A stretch of 9,773 bases of DNA, taken from the NCBI GenBank assembly GCA_021413535.1, contig JAIOQF010000048.1:1-9773 (forward strand). Reading direction: 5' to 3'. Both the position numbers and the translations under genes were made by a program. Numbering within the stretch: the stretch's first letter is position 1; each line of letters opens with the position of its first letter. A model generated the notes under the pieces. That model made no database searches, was not told where the DNA came from, and worked only from the letters and a program-made list of their open reading frames with translations. The stretch comes from Verrucomicrobiota bacterium. GTDB taxonomy: Bacteria > Verrucomicrobiota > Verrucomicrobiia > Verrucomicrobiales > Verrucomicrobiaceae. Positions 1 to 6,389 of the stretch are shown in pieces.

Positions 1-1242
1 GTGTTGGTGCTTCAGGGCGATACTAGTGCCGCAGCCGTGCGCGCCGAACGCATCCTCCAGCGCAGACCGCAAAGCGCCGCCGCCCATCTTCTTCTGAGTC
101 GCATCCATCTCACGGAAAATCATCGCGCGCGGGCCATCGAACATTTCCATCGCGCGATTGAGATCGACTCCTCCGCCAGCGACCCGGCCCTGGAGGCCGA
201 TCTCGGAAAAAATATCCGCCCCCCAATCAAGGATCGCATCACCAGCCCGCTCGATCTGCTGGATGATCCAGAGGCGTATGCCGAAATTCAGCAGGAGTTC
301 CCCGAGGAATCCTACGATGATCCGCCGCCATTCGACTGGCGTCCGGAAACTTTTTTCGCGCCGGGCGATTCTGAGCGGCTGCGTATTTCCTTCAACGACG
401 TCGGTGGAATGGAAGCGGTGAAAGAAGAGATTCGTCTGAAGATCATATACCCGCTCCAGCATCCCGAACTCTATAAAGCCTATGGTCGCAAGACCGGTGG
501 CGGCATTCTTCTCTACGGCCCTCCTGGTTGCGGCAAGACCCTCATGTTGCGCGCTACCGCTGGCGAGGTCTCCTGCAATTATCTCGCCGTTGGTCTTCAC
601 GAAATCTTCGATCCCTATTACGGCAGCATCGAGCGCAACCTCCATCAGATCTTCGAGACCGCGCGCGCCAACACACCCTGCGTCCTCGTCTTCGATGAAC
701 TCGACAGCCTCGCGCCAGATCGTCGCACGCTGCGTGATTCCCAAGTGCGCAACGTGGTCAACCAGTTCCTCAGTGAGCTCGACGGCATCCGCTCCGAGAA
801 TCAGCGCATCCTCGTCATCGGTGCCACCAACGCACCTTGGCAGCTCGACCCTGCGCTCCGCCGCCCCGGCCGTTTCGATCAGGCCATCTTTGTGCCGCCG
901 CCTGATCTCGCTGCGCGCATTCAGATCATTCGTTTGCTGGCGAAGGACAAACCGATTGCCAATCTCAACGAGCAATCACTTGCCGGCGCGACCGAAGGTT
1001 TCAGCGGTGCCGATTTGAAATGGGTCTTCGAGCGCGCGACCGAGATGGCATTGGCCGGTGCCATTCACGCTGGCTGCATTGTTCCTATCAGCATGGAGTC
1101 GTTGCTGGAAGTGGCCCGCGTTCACGCGCCCGGCACGCAGGACTGGATAGAAGGCCTCCAGCAAAATGCCCCCGCAGCCAAGCACGATACGCTCTACAAC
1201 GAGGTCAGGAAGTTCATCCAGATCGCGCCAAAGAAGTCTTGA
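1..1242 (+). CDS. TPR-containing AAA+ ATPase (5' end at or beyond window edge)
   Basis: This is an ATP-driven remodelling or unfolding ATPase of the classical AAA (Cdc48/FtsH-like) type; its substrate is unknown. Residues about 8-58 form a TPR-like helical pair, followed by an acidic, proline-rich linker (about 60-125). The AAA domain begins at FNDVGG (131-136). It has Walker A GPPGCGKT (173-180), a pore-loop-like FDPYYG (203-208), Walker B VLVFDE (228-233), sensor 1 GATN (274-277), arginine-finger RRPGRFD (287-293) and a GFSGAD sensor-2 helix (333-338). There is no HExxH, so it is not FtsH protease, and there is only one AAA domain, unlike Cdc48. No transmembrane segment is visible. The first codon of the window is GTG and the frame is open to the edge, so the true start and further TPR units may lie upstream. 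The AAA assignment is secure and the cellular role is unknown. Confidence 0.9.
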   Translation: MLVLQGDTSAAAVRAERILQRRPQSAAAHLLLSRIHLTENHRARAIEHFHRAIEIDSSASDPALEADLGKNIRPPIKDRITSPLDLLDDPEAYAEIQQEFPEESYDDPPPFDWRPETFFAPGDSERLRISFNDVGGMEAVKEEIRLKIIYPLQHPELYKAYGRKTGGGILLYGPPGCGKTLMLRATAGEVSCNYLAVGLHEIFDPYYGSIERNLHQIFETARANTPCVLVFDELDSLAPDRRTLRDSQVRNVVNQFLSELDGIRSENQRILVIGATNAPWQLDPALRRPGRFDQAIFVPPPDLAARIQIIRLLAKDKPIANLNEQSLAGATEGFSGADLKWVFERATEMALAGAIHAGCIVPISMESLLEVARVHAPGTQDWIEGLQQNAPAAKHDTLYNEVRKFIQIAPKKS

Positions 1243-1287
1243 GCGAGAGGTGAGGGGCTGCGTATTCAAGGCGCACTATATTTCGTG

Positions 1288-1316
1288 CTGGCATTTTGTG
1301 GATGGTTGTTCATAAT
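1288..1316 (+). promoter_or_regulatory. Possible sigma-70-like promoter before the DUF5684 gene
   Basis: CTGGCA at 1288-1293 (4 of 6 to TTGACA) is followed by exactly 17 bases and then CATAAT at 1311-1316 (5 of 6 to TATAAT). It lies in the 140-base gap after the AAA gene. A transcript starting near 1323 would have a leader of about 60 bases before the ATG at 1383. This is a pattern match only; promoter consensus in this phylum is not well known to me. Confidence 0.35.
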
Positions 1317-1350
1317 GCGGAAATTGCGGATCATACCGGCCTGCAACTAG

Positions 1351-1382
1351 CTTCATCAACCCACACATCACATCCCACCAAC
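1351..1382 (+). repeat. Weak heptad-like C/A-rich leader before DUF5684 gene
   Basis: The 32 bases before the ATG contain almost no G and no Shine-Dalgarno sequence. They can be read as successive 7-base units starting at 1351, 1358, 1365 and 1372, each ending in C (for example AACCCAC at 1358 and ATCCCAC at 1372), then CAAC directly before the ATG. The periodicity is weaker than in the arrays at 5322-5428 and 6352-6379, so this is a possible member of the same leader class. Confidence 0.35.
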
Positions 1383-1769
1383 ATGAATCCTGATAACGTA
1401 GAACAGATCAATCAAACATCGGGTGCCGTCGGCATCATCGGCGGCATTCTCTGGCTCGCCATCGTTATTCTCGTCATCGCCGGCGTCTGGAAGACTTTCA
1501 CTAAAGCCGGTCAACCTGGCTGGGCCTGCCTGGTGCCGTTCTATAACATCATCGTCTTGCTCCAAATCGTCGGCAAGCCGCTCTGGTGGATCATTCTTAT
1601 GCTCATTCCTTTCGTGAATTTTATCATTGCGATCATCGTGATGGTTGAGTTGGCCAAGAAATTTGGCAAGGGCGTCGGTTTCGCTCTCGGCTTGGTCTTC
1701 CTTGGATTCATCTTCTTCCCCATCCTCGGCTTTGGAGACGCCCGCTATCAAGGATCTGCCGCAGCCTAA
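1383..1769 (+). CDS. DUF5684-type small integral membrane protein
   Basis: This is a 128-residue protein with about four hydrophobic segments (roughly 15-37, 49-63, 66-90 and 96-117), so it sits in the inner membrane. It carries the pattern I associate with the DUF5684 family, sometimes labelled signal-peptidase-I-like: KAGxPGW (41-47), LVPFYN (50-55), GKPLWW (64-69), LAKKFGK (90-96) and the end motif PILGFGD (113-119). The catalytic Ser-Lys arrangement of a real signal peptidase is not evident, and the function is unknown. The ATG at 1383 is preferred over an in-frame start at 1296, because the longer version adds 29 polar, family-unlike residues and would begin upstream of the candidate -10 element. 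The gene is probably monocistronic: it faces the convergent metallophosphoesterase across a hairpin. Confidence 0.85.
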   Translation: MNPDNVEQINQTSGAVGIIGGILWLAIVILVIAGVWKTFTKAGQPGWACLVPFYNIIVLLQIVGKPLWWIILMLIPFVNFIIAIIVMVELAKKFGKGVGFALGLVFLGFIFFPILGFGDARYQGSAAA

Positions 1770-1812
1770 AGTCTGATTTCTCAGTGCCCGCTGCCTGAGG
1801 GTTGCAATGTTG

Positions 1813-1841
1813 TGGAATGCGGTGTTAGCCGCCGCATTCCA
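1813..1841. terminator. Perfect 10-bp hairpin between convergent genes
   Basis: TGGAATGCGG (1813-1822) and CCGCATTCCA (1832-1841) are exact inverse complements around a 9-base loop. The hairpin lies between the stop of the DUF5684 gene (1769) and the stop of the convergent metallophosphoesterase (1848). It is a natural candidate for a bidirectional terminator. Neither side has a run of T: the plus side continues with an A/T-rich AAATAAAT. It may therefore act as an RNA-end stabiliser rather than a canonical intrinsic terminator. Confidence 0.6.
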
Positions 1842-1847
1842 AATAAA

Positions 1848-2774
1848 TCATCGCCAAGCCAGATCCGCCGCCGCTCCATTCTGCGGATGCGCGGGATCCA
1901 GGCAGTTGAGCTTGAGCTTCATGCCGTCTTTTCGCAGTGATGCATGAACCCAGCCATTGGGCATGCCGGCTTTGAAAACATAAGCCGTGGGCGGGAGATT
2001 GATCAGATGGATGCCGCTTGTCTCGCGGAGGACGGACCAGTTGTGCGTGTGGCCGTAAAAGCATGCTTTTACCTGCTTGCGTGGCGCGAGGATCGCCAGC
2101 AGGTCGGGTGAATCTATCAGCGATTTCTCGAACGCCTTGTTCATCTCGCCGCCCGGAACGTAGGGTATGACATTGTGGTGCACCACGATGATGGCGGGCT
2201 TGTCTGCATGGGCGTCGAGTGATTTTTCCAGCCAGTCACGCTGCTCAGGGCCGAGCAAGCCGGGCGTCTTGTTGGTCTTGTCCAATGAGTCGAGCATGAA
2301 CCAGTTTATGAACGGGCTTTCCACCAGTCCGACAACCCGGTGTTCCACCGACGACGGCAGACCCGGCTTGTTGACTGAGGCCAGAAAGTTTTCTCGATGA
2401 TCGTGATTACCCATCATCAGATGCAAGGGCAGTCCGGCTTCCCTCATTGGCTTGAGCAGTCCCGCAAGCGTGGTGTAATCTTCCGCCTTGCCATCGAGAT
2501 AGGCACAATCTCCGCTGAGGAATACACCCGCTGCGGTGCCGTGTTCACTGAGCGCCTGCTTCACACAAGCCTCAAGGTTTGCTGCCATCTTGGCGTCGCG
2601 CGAGACGAGTTCCTGATCCGCCGCGATGTGCGAATCGCTGAAGAATATCCACGAGGACGGATCCGTCTCCGTGCCAGCGAAGGATTCGCGCTGGGTCAGA
2701 AAACTGCCGGCGACAGCGGCAAACGATCCGCCGAGGAAGCGGCGGCGAGAGAGTGGAGGCAGCGTGAAGGGCAT
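1848..2774 (-). CDS. Tat-exported calcineurin-like metallophosphoesterase
   Basis: This is a 308-residue phosphohydrolase of the calcineurin-like (Metallophos) superfamily, expected to bind two metal ions and act outside the cytoplasm. The N-terminus has a twin-arginine signal: SRRRFLGG (9-16), a hydrophobic stretch to about 26, and cleavage probably near SFAG (31-34). The metal-ligand motifs are in order: DSH (47-49), GDC (88-90, the usual GDxx position), GNHD (122-125), VHH (198-200) and GHTHN (241-245). All expected metal ligands appear present. Substrate is unknown; relatives hydrolyse phosphodiesters, nucleotides or lipid headgroups. A longer ORF starts at 2837, but its extra 21 residues translate an octameric repeat leader and would bury the Tat motif, so the ATG at 2774 is chosen. 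It is the last gene of the minus-strand group, 83 bases after the DedA gene. Confidence 0.9.
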   Translation of the reverse strand: MPFTLPPLSRRRFLGGSFAAVAGSFLTQRESFAGTETDPSSWIFFSDSHIAADQELVSRDAKMAANLEACVKQALSEHGTAAGVFLSGDCAYLDGKAEDYTTLAGLLKPMREAGLPLHLMMGNHDHRENFLASVNKPGLPSSVEHRVVGLVESPFINWFMLDSLDKTNKTPGLLGPEQRDWLEKSLDAHADKPAIIVVHHNVIPYVPGGEMNKAFEKSLIDSPDLLAILAPRKQVKACFYGHTHNWSVLRETSGIHLINLPPTAYVFKAGMPNGWVHASLRKDGMKLKLNCLDPAHPQNGAAADLAWR

Positions 2775-2783
2775 GGGAAGGGG

Positions 2784-2823
2784 GGTGAGAAGTTGAAACG
2801 TTGAAGAGTTGAAATGCTTAAAC
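2784..2823 (-). repeat. Octameric leader array before the metallophosphoesterase
   Basis: Read on the minus strand, TTCAAC recurs at exact 8-base spacing: units ATTTCAAC (2808-2815), TCTTCAAC (2800-2807) and GTTTCAAC (2792-2799). A degenerate unit GTTTAAGC precedes them (2816-2823) and TTCTCACC follows (2784-2791). A C-rich stretch then leads to the ATG at 2774, with no Shine-Dalgarno sequence. Further upstream, 2832-2847 holds two related units with the same 8-base step. It belongs to the same leader class as the heptad arrays elsewhere in the window. Confidence 0.7.
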
Positions 2824-2857
2824 GGTCTTTCGTTCAACGATTAAACGATTCTCCACC

Positions 2858-3493
2858 TCAACTTTCTTTCTTCTTTCCTGTCAGCCTCAACATCAGAAAA
2901 TAGAGCACGCCTACCACTGCGATTCCGCCGACCAGCCAGAGTGACTCGTGCTTCATGGTGTGAACCAGCTTGTCGGGATCAGTCATCAGATCAGGATTGC
3001 GCTCGGCCATGCCCTTGCCATACCACGCCAGGATGGAACACCAGATGGCGGAACCGATCACAGTCATGGCGCTGAAGACGCCGAATGACATGCGCACTAT
3101 GCCTGCAGGAATGGAAATCAAGTGCCGCACTACCGGCAGCAGACGCGCAAAGAAAATTCCACCTGCTTCATATCGTGCGAGAAAACGTTCCGCGCGCTCC
3201 AGCTTCTCTGGGGGAACGAAGAAATATTTTCCCCAGCGCTCGACCACCGGCCGGCCGACATAACGTGAGACGGCGTAAGTGATCGCTGATCCCAGCCACG
3301 ATCCAAACGTGCCGGCTAGAATCACCAGCCAGATGGTCATCTTGCCTTGTGCCGCCAGAAACGCCGCAGGCGGCATTACGACCTCGCTGGGCACCGGAAA
3401 GATGGAGCTTTCCATTGCCATGAGCAGGATGACACCGAGATAGCCCCAGTCCTGAACCCAAGTGAACCACGTTTGAATAAGTTGGTGAAACAT
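2858..3493 (-). CDS. DedA-family inner membrane protein
   Basis: This is a 211-residue polytopic membrane protein of the DedA (SNARE-associated/VTT) family. Members include proteins needed for membrane homeostasis and undecaprenyl-phosphate recycling (UptA-type). Hydrophobic segments lie near 17-32, 53-75, 112-131, 134-155 and 184-205, with re-entrant helices expected. The characteristic acidic residues E28 and E37 are seen in the stretch ME-SSIFPVPSE. So is the FFxRxxPxxR signature at 114-123, with R117 and R123. The length is typical. ATG at 3493 gives the usual short amphipathic N-terminus; no Shine-Dalgarno sequence is seen. It is transcribed in the same direction as the HAD phosphatase, 69 bases upstream, and the metallophosphoesterase downstream. 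Lipid carrier transport is inferred from the family; the exact substrate cannot be read here. Confidence 0.92.
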   Translation of the reverse strand: MFHQLIQTWFTWVQDWGYLGVILLMAMESSIFPVPSEVVMPPAAFLAAQGKMTIWLVILAGTFGSWLGSAITYAVSRYVGRPVVERWGKYFFVPPEKLERAERFLARYEAGGIFFARLLPVVRHLISIPAGIVRMSFGVFSAMTVIGSAIWCSILAWYGKGMAERNPDLMTDPDKLVHTMKHESLWLVGGIAVVGVLYFLMLRLTGKKKES

Positions 3494-3562
3494 GAAGCGC
3501 GCTGATTAGCAGCGAACGGTCTCTTTGGCAATGATCGGGCTGACGTTTATCCAAGGAGACTC

Positions 3563-4162
3563 TCAATCAATCAGCCATCGTTCGATCTGATTTTCCAACG
3601 CTGTGTGCCGGGCCGGAGAGTAATGATGACAGATAAAACCGAACTTCTCCCCGGCAGAAATATTTTCCGTTAGATCGTCGATGTAGAATGTCGTTGCGGG
3701 GTCGAGTCCCAGCCGGGAGACGGCTTGTTTATAGAATGCCGGATCGGGTTTCATGCAGCGCACCTCATGCGAAAAGATGCCGCCCTTGAAATGCGCGAAG
3801 ACTGCGTAGCGATTGATGAACCAGTCCTTGTGCAACCCGCTGGTATTGGAAAACAAATAGAGCGGATGCTTCTTCGCGAGTTGCTCCACGAGGTGGATCA
3901 TTGGCGCGTTTTCCGTAAAGATGTCGCTCCAGATTTCCGCGAACTCATTTCGTGTGCCACGAAAACCGATGCGCTCAATGCTCTGCGTGATGAAGTCGGC
4001 GTCACTGATGGTGCCGGACTCCAGTGCATTTTTAAAGTCAGCGAGGCGCAGCAAGACTTCGTCGCTTGAACTGCCGCTCAGTCCAGCCAGTCGTTCCGCA
4101 GCGGATTTGAAATCGAAGCGGAGAATGACATTGCCAATGTCGAAGAGAAACTCGCGGCTCAT
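3563..4162 (-). CDS. YihX-like HAD-superfamily sugar-phosphate phosphatase
   Basis: This is a 199-residue cytoplasmic HAD phosphatase with a subfamily I helical cap. Motif I is FDIGNV (7-12) with nucleophile D8. The position normally held by the acid/base Asp is G10, as I recall for E. coli YihX (FDLGNV), which acts on alpha-glucose-1-phosphate. Motif II is SNT (105-107), motif III is K138 in MKPDP, and motif IV is DD (162-163) in YIDDLTEN. The ATG overlaps the TGA of the glycosyltransferase by four bases (ATGA, 4159-4162), which implies translational coupling and a single transcript. A role in sugar-phosphate turnover next to a glycosyltransferase is reasonable but inferred. Alternative family labels are epoxide-hydrolase N-terminal-like or generic HAD-IA phosphatase. 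Confidence 0.88.
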   Translation of the reverse strand: MSREFLFDIGNVILRFDFKSAAERLAGLSGSSSDEVLLRLADFKNALESGTISDADFITQSIERIGFRGTRNEFAEIWSDIFTENAPMIHLVEQLAKKHPLYLFSNTSGLHKDWFINRYAVFAHFKGGIFSHEVRCMKPDPAFYKQAVSRLGLDPATTFYIDDLTENISAGEKFGFICHHYSPARHTALENQIERWLID

Positions 4163-5334
4163 GTTGAAACATGCGTCAATACATCTTGCGCAATCCGCAG
4201 TGATGCATCAGGCATCGAGTGCGCCCGGGTGTTCTCCTTCATGCGTCGAGCTTCGGTCCGATCATTGGCCAACAGGCGCGCGGCTTGCGTTCCGGTTTCC
4301 GCAGGGGTGCGGGTGACGACCCCGCAGTCGTGCTTCACCAGCAACTCCGCATTGCCCTCCTCCTGGCCGGGCACGATGTAATCGATGATGGCCGGGCATT
4401 GCGCGGCGAGTGCTTCATGCAGGATCGCGCCCCCGGCTTTGCAGATGACCAGATCGTGCGTTTGCAAAAAGCGCGGAATCTCCGGTGTCCATCCCAGCAC
4501 GTCGATAGAGGCACCCGGCAAGGAGTCTACGAAGCGAGTGACGATGTGGTAGAGGCGGCAGAAATGCTTGCCCAGGGGAAGCGTGAGATGCGCTCCGCAT
4601 TCCAGCAGCGGACGCAGCGCATCCAGCGTTTGTTTTACATGGCGTTCACCGGTCGAAGGAATATAAAGGATCCGGCCCGCCTCACGTGCGGGCGGGCTTG
4701 GCGCATGATTCATGAAGTCAAGATGCACCGGAAAGCCGCTGATCAAGATGTCCTTTTCAGCAACTCCGCGCGCAGTCATTCCGGCTTTGGAATCTACGTC
4801 AGCCACATAGTAACGATCACTGGGCCCGAGCAACCACAGTGGATGGATGGTGATGGAATCTGTGATGACCGTGAACACCGACGGCAACGTCCTGCCTTTC
4901 TCGCGAAGGTTTTGCAGCGCGCCTTGATACATGAGATACGTGCAGACGATGCCGGTGGGCTTCTCCCGGCGCAGCAGTTCATCCAGCGCGCGCTCGAAGC
5001 CGCCCACCACCAGATCGGTTCGACGGTCGATTTTTTGCTTGGCGGTATTTTGGAAAAATTTACCCCACAACCAAGGTGCGCGCGTGATCATGGCCTGATA
5101 GCCGCTCTTGACGATAGGCGAGAGCAATGGATAAGCCTCATCGCTCAAATCTACAATTCGGGTGGCTTTGTCTGGAGCCAGACGCGCCAGCCCTGCAGCT
5201 ACGTTGCGCGCCGCTGTGTTGTGTCCGTCGCCGAAGCCGGCTGTGAGAAGCAAGATCACGATTTGTTTTCTTTTTAACTCTAAGTTGGAGTTTCGCGATT
5301 GAAAAATGACGATTCTGTCACCTGGGAGTTTCAA
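4159..5334 (-). CDS. MGDG-synthase/UgtP-like GT28 glycosyltransferase
   Basis: This is a two-domain GT-B glycosyltransferase that probably transfers a sugar from a nucleotide donor to a membrane lipid. The acceptor-side domain has TAGFGDGHNTAARN (31-44), typical of MGDG synthase/UgtP proteins. It also has ITDSITIHPLW (157-167, the VTDxxxHxxW-like site) and the linker ISGFPV (198-203). The donor domain has YIPSTGE (224-230), the ICKAGG loop (297-302) and PGQEEGN (322-328), as in MurG/MGDG enzymes. No in-frame ATG exists near the N-terminus. The coordinates given use a TTG at 5334, which lies inside a heptad repeat. A GTG at 5259 would give a protein starting MILLLTAGFG and is a credible alternative. 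The enzyme family is clear, but acceptor and sugar are unknown; it could also act on another lipid-linked intermediate. Confidence 0.87.
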   Translation of the reverse strand: MKLPGDRIVIFQSRNSNLELKRKQIVILLLTAGFGDGHNTAARNVAAGLARLAPDKATRIVDLSDEAYPLLSPIVKSGYQAMITRAPWLWGKFFQNTAKQKIDRRTDLVVGGFERALDELLRREKPTGIVCTYLMYQGALQNLREKGRTLPSVFTVITDSITIHPLWLLGPSDRYYVADVDSKAGMTARGVAEKDILISGFPVHLDFMNHAPSPPAREAGRILYIPSTGERHVKQTLDALRPLLECGAHLTLPLGKHFCRLYHIVTRFVDSLPGASIDVLGWTPEIPRFLQTHDLVICKAGGAILHEALAAQCPAIIDYIVPGQEEGNAELLVKHDCGVVTRTPAETGTQAARLLANDRTEARRMKENTRAHSMPDASLRIAQDVLTHVST

Positions 5335-5370
5335 GGTTCAAGAGTTCAGTATCAAGGAATAAGTGGCGAG
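5322..5370 (-). repeat. Seven-unit heptad array before the glycosyltransferase
   Basis: Read on the minus strand, seven consecutive 7-base units each begin with CT, occupying 5370 down to 5322 without a phase break. The consensus is CTTGAAN, with the best units CTTGAAC at 5336-5342 and CTTGAAA at 5329-5335; CTTGATA is at 5350-5356. The array includes the only upstream in-frame start candidate (TTG at 5334). Together with the oppositely oriented array at 5388-5428 it fills most of the gap between the divergent glycosyltransferase and SDR genes. Confidence 0.75.
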
Positions 5371-5387
5371 TCGAAAATGGATTGCAG

Positions 5388-5428
5388 CTTTGACTTGAAC
5401 CTCGAACCTAACCCTTGAAGCTAACGCC
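5388..5428 (+). repeat. CTTGAAC-type heptad leader before the SDR gene
   Basis: CT-initiated units begin at 5388, 5394, 5401, 5408, 5414 and 5421 (steps of 6 or 7 bases), and the ATG follows at 5429. The units include CTTGAAC (5394-5400), CTCGAAC (5401-5407) and CTTGAAG (5414-5420). The consensus matches that of the divergent array at 5322-5370 when each is read toward its own gene. No Shine-Dalgarno sequence is present. Confidence 0.75.
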
Positions 5429-6316
5429 ATGCGCATCGGCATCATCGGCACCACGGGATTTATCGGCAGTGCACTGGCGCGGGCCGCGAACGCGCGCGGC
5501 CATGAGGTGACGGCTTTTACTCGCCAGCCCGGGTTGTCGCTCCCTGGGTTTCGCGAGACTCGCCTCGTAGCGGCAACAGGGCCGGCGATTGACGCCACAG
5601 GCCTTGATGCGGTGGTGAATCTGGCCGGCGAAAGCGTTCTGGCTCGCTGGACTGCGTCAAAGAAGCAGCGTATTCGCGAAAGCCGCATCGCATTGACCAG
5701 TCGCATCGTGGACTCCTTCAAGTTGAATGAAGAGCGGCCGCAGATTCTGATCAATGCATCTGGCACCGGAGCTTATGGTCATCGAGGGGATGAGGTGCTC
5801 ACTGAATCGTCATCGCGCGGCAGTGGATTTCTCGCGGATGTTTGCACTGATTGGGAGGCTGCGGCTAAAAGGGCGGAATCGATCGGCTTGCGAGTGGTGC
5901 TTTTGCGCACGGGTATGGTGCTTGGAAAAGAAAGCGGTGCGTGGCCTTTGTTGAAACGCATCTTTCGATTTGGCATCGGCGGTCGACTCGGGAACGGCAA
6001 ACAGTGGATGTCCTGGATTCATCTCGATGATGAGGTCGGATTAATTATTCATGCGTTGGAGCATCCGACAATCACCGGGCCGATTAATCTCGTCTCGCCC
6101 AATTGCGTCACCAATGCCGATTTCACGCGCGCCGTCGCTCGTGCAGTGCATCGCCCCGCCATCATTCCGGCGCCGACCTTCGCTCTGCGACTGGTTCTCG
6201 GCGAACAAGCTGGCATGCTGCTTGACAGTCAGCGGGTGGAACCAAAACTGGCGCTGACCTCCGGCTATCAGTTCCGGCATCCTGGATTGACCGAAGCGCT
6301 GGCATCGTTGCTCTAG
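5429..6316 (+). CDS. TIGR01777/YfcH-type SDR family NAD(P)-binding protein
   Basis: This is a 295-residue extended short-chain dehydrogenase/epimerase-like protein of the TIGR01777 group (E. coli YfcH, human SDR39U1). The Rossmann signature GTTGFIG is at 7-13. DAVVNLAGESV (60-70) is the family hallmark after beta-4, and NASGTGAYG (109-117) carries the candidate catalytic Y116. TESSSRGSGFLADVC and the GKQWMSWIHLDDEV segment further on are equally typical. The C-terminal part corresponds to the DUF1731 extension, with matching length. The physiological substrate is unknown for the family. The ATG at 5429 sits directly after the heptad leader and places the glycine motif at the expected position. 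It is followed after 73 bases by a co-oriented HAD gene that has its own leader. Confidence 0.92.
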   Translation: MRIGIIGTTGFIGSALARAANARGHEVTAFTRQPGLSLPGFRETRLVAATGPAIDATGLDAVVNLAGESVLARWTASKKQRIRESRIALTSRIVDSFKLNEERPQILINASGTGAYGHRGDEVLTESSSRGSGFLADVCTDWEAAAKRAESIGLRVVLLRTGMVLGKESGAWPLLKRIFRFGIGGRLGNGKQWMSWIHLDDEVGLIIHALEHPTITGPINLVSPNCVTNADFTRAVARAVHRPAIIPAPTFALRLVLGEQAGMLLDSQRVEPKLALTSGYQFRHPGLTEALASLL

Positions 6317-6351
6317 TGAAGACTTCTATTCCGGTGCATCATCGGTTTTGA

Positions 6352-6379
6352 CTTATCCCTTTTCTCTTGTCCCTTTTGC
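6352..6379 (+). repeat. Four-unit CTTNTCC heptad leader before HAD hydrolase
   Basis: Four uninterrupted 7-base units start at 6352, 6359, 6366 and 6373, each beginning with CTT (CTTATCC at 6352 and CTTGTCC at 6366 are the clearest pair). Ten more pyrimidine-rich bases lead to the ATG at 6390. There is no Shine-Dalgarno sequence. The unit consensus differs from CTTGAAC of the SDR leader but keeps the period and the CTT start. Confidence 0.72.
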
Positions 6380-6389
6380 ATTCTTACGC

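Noticed and set aside
482..1018. 178-codon plus-strand ORF within the AAA gene
   Set aside because: It is an out-of-frame Ser/Ala/Arg-rich shadow of the AAA coding sequence.
3494..3562. Heptad leader before DedA
   Set aside because: The 69-base gap shows no 7- or 8-base phase when read on the minus strand; only a small GCTG/CAGC inverted repeat is visible.
4219..5277. 352-codon plus-strand ORF
   Set aside because: It is antisense to the glycosyltransferase, which has complete GT-B motifs; the plus-strand product shows no family motif and no leader.
5388..5396. TTGAC-like -35 element inside the SDR leader
   Set aside because: The TTGAC arises from the repeat units themselves and no -10 element occurs at a proper distance before the start codon.
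5322..5428. CRISPR array
   Set aside because: The units are only 7 bases, contiguous and without spacers, and no cas gene is nearby.
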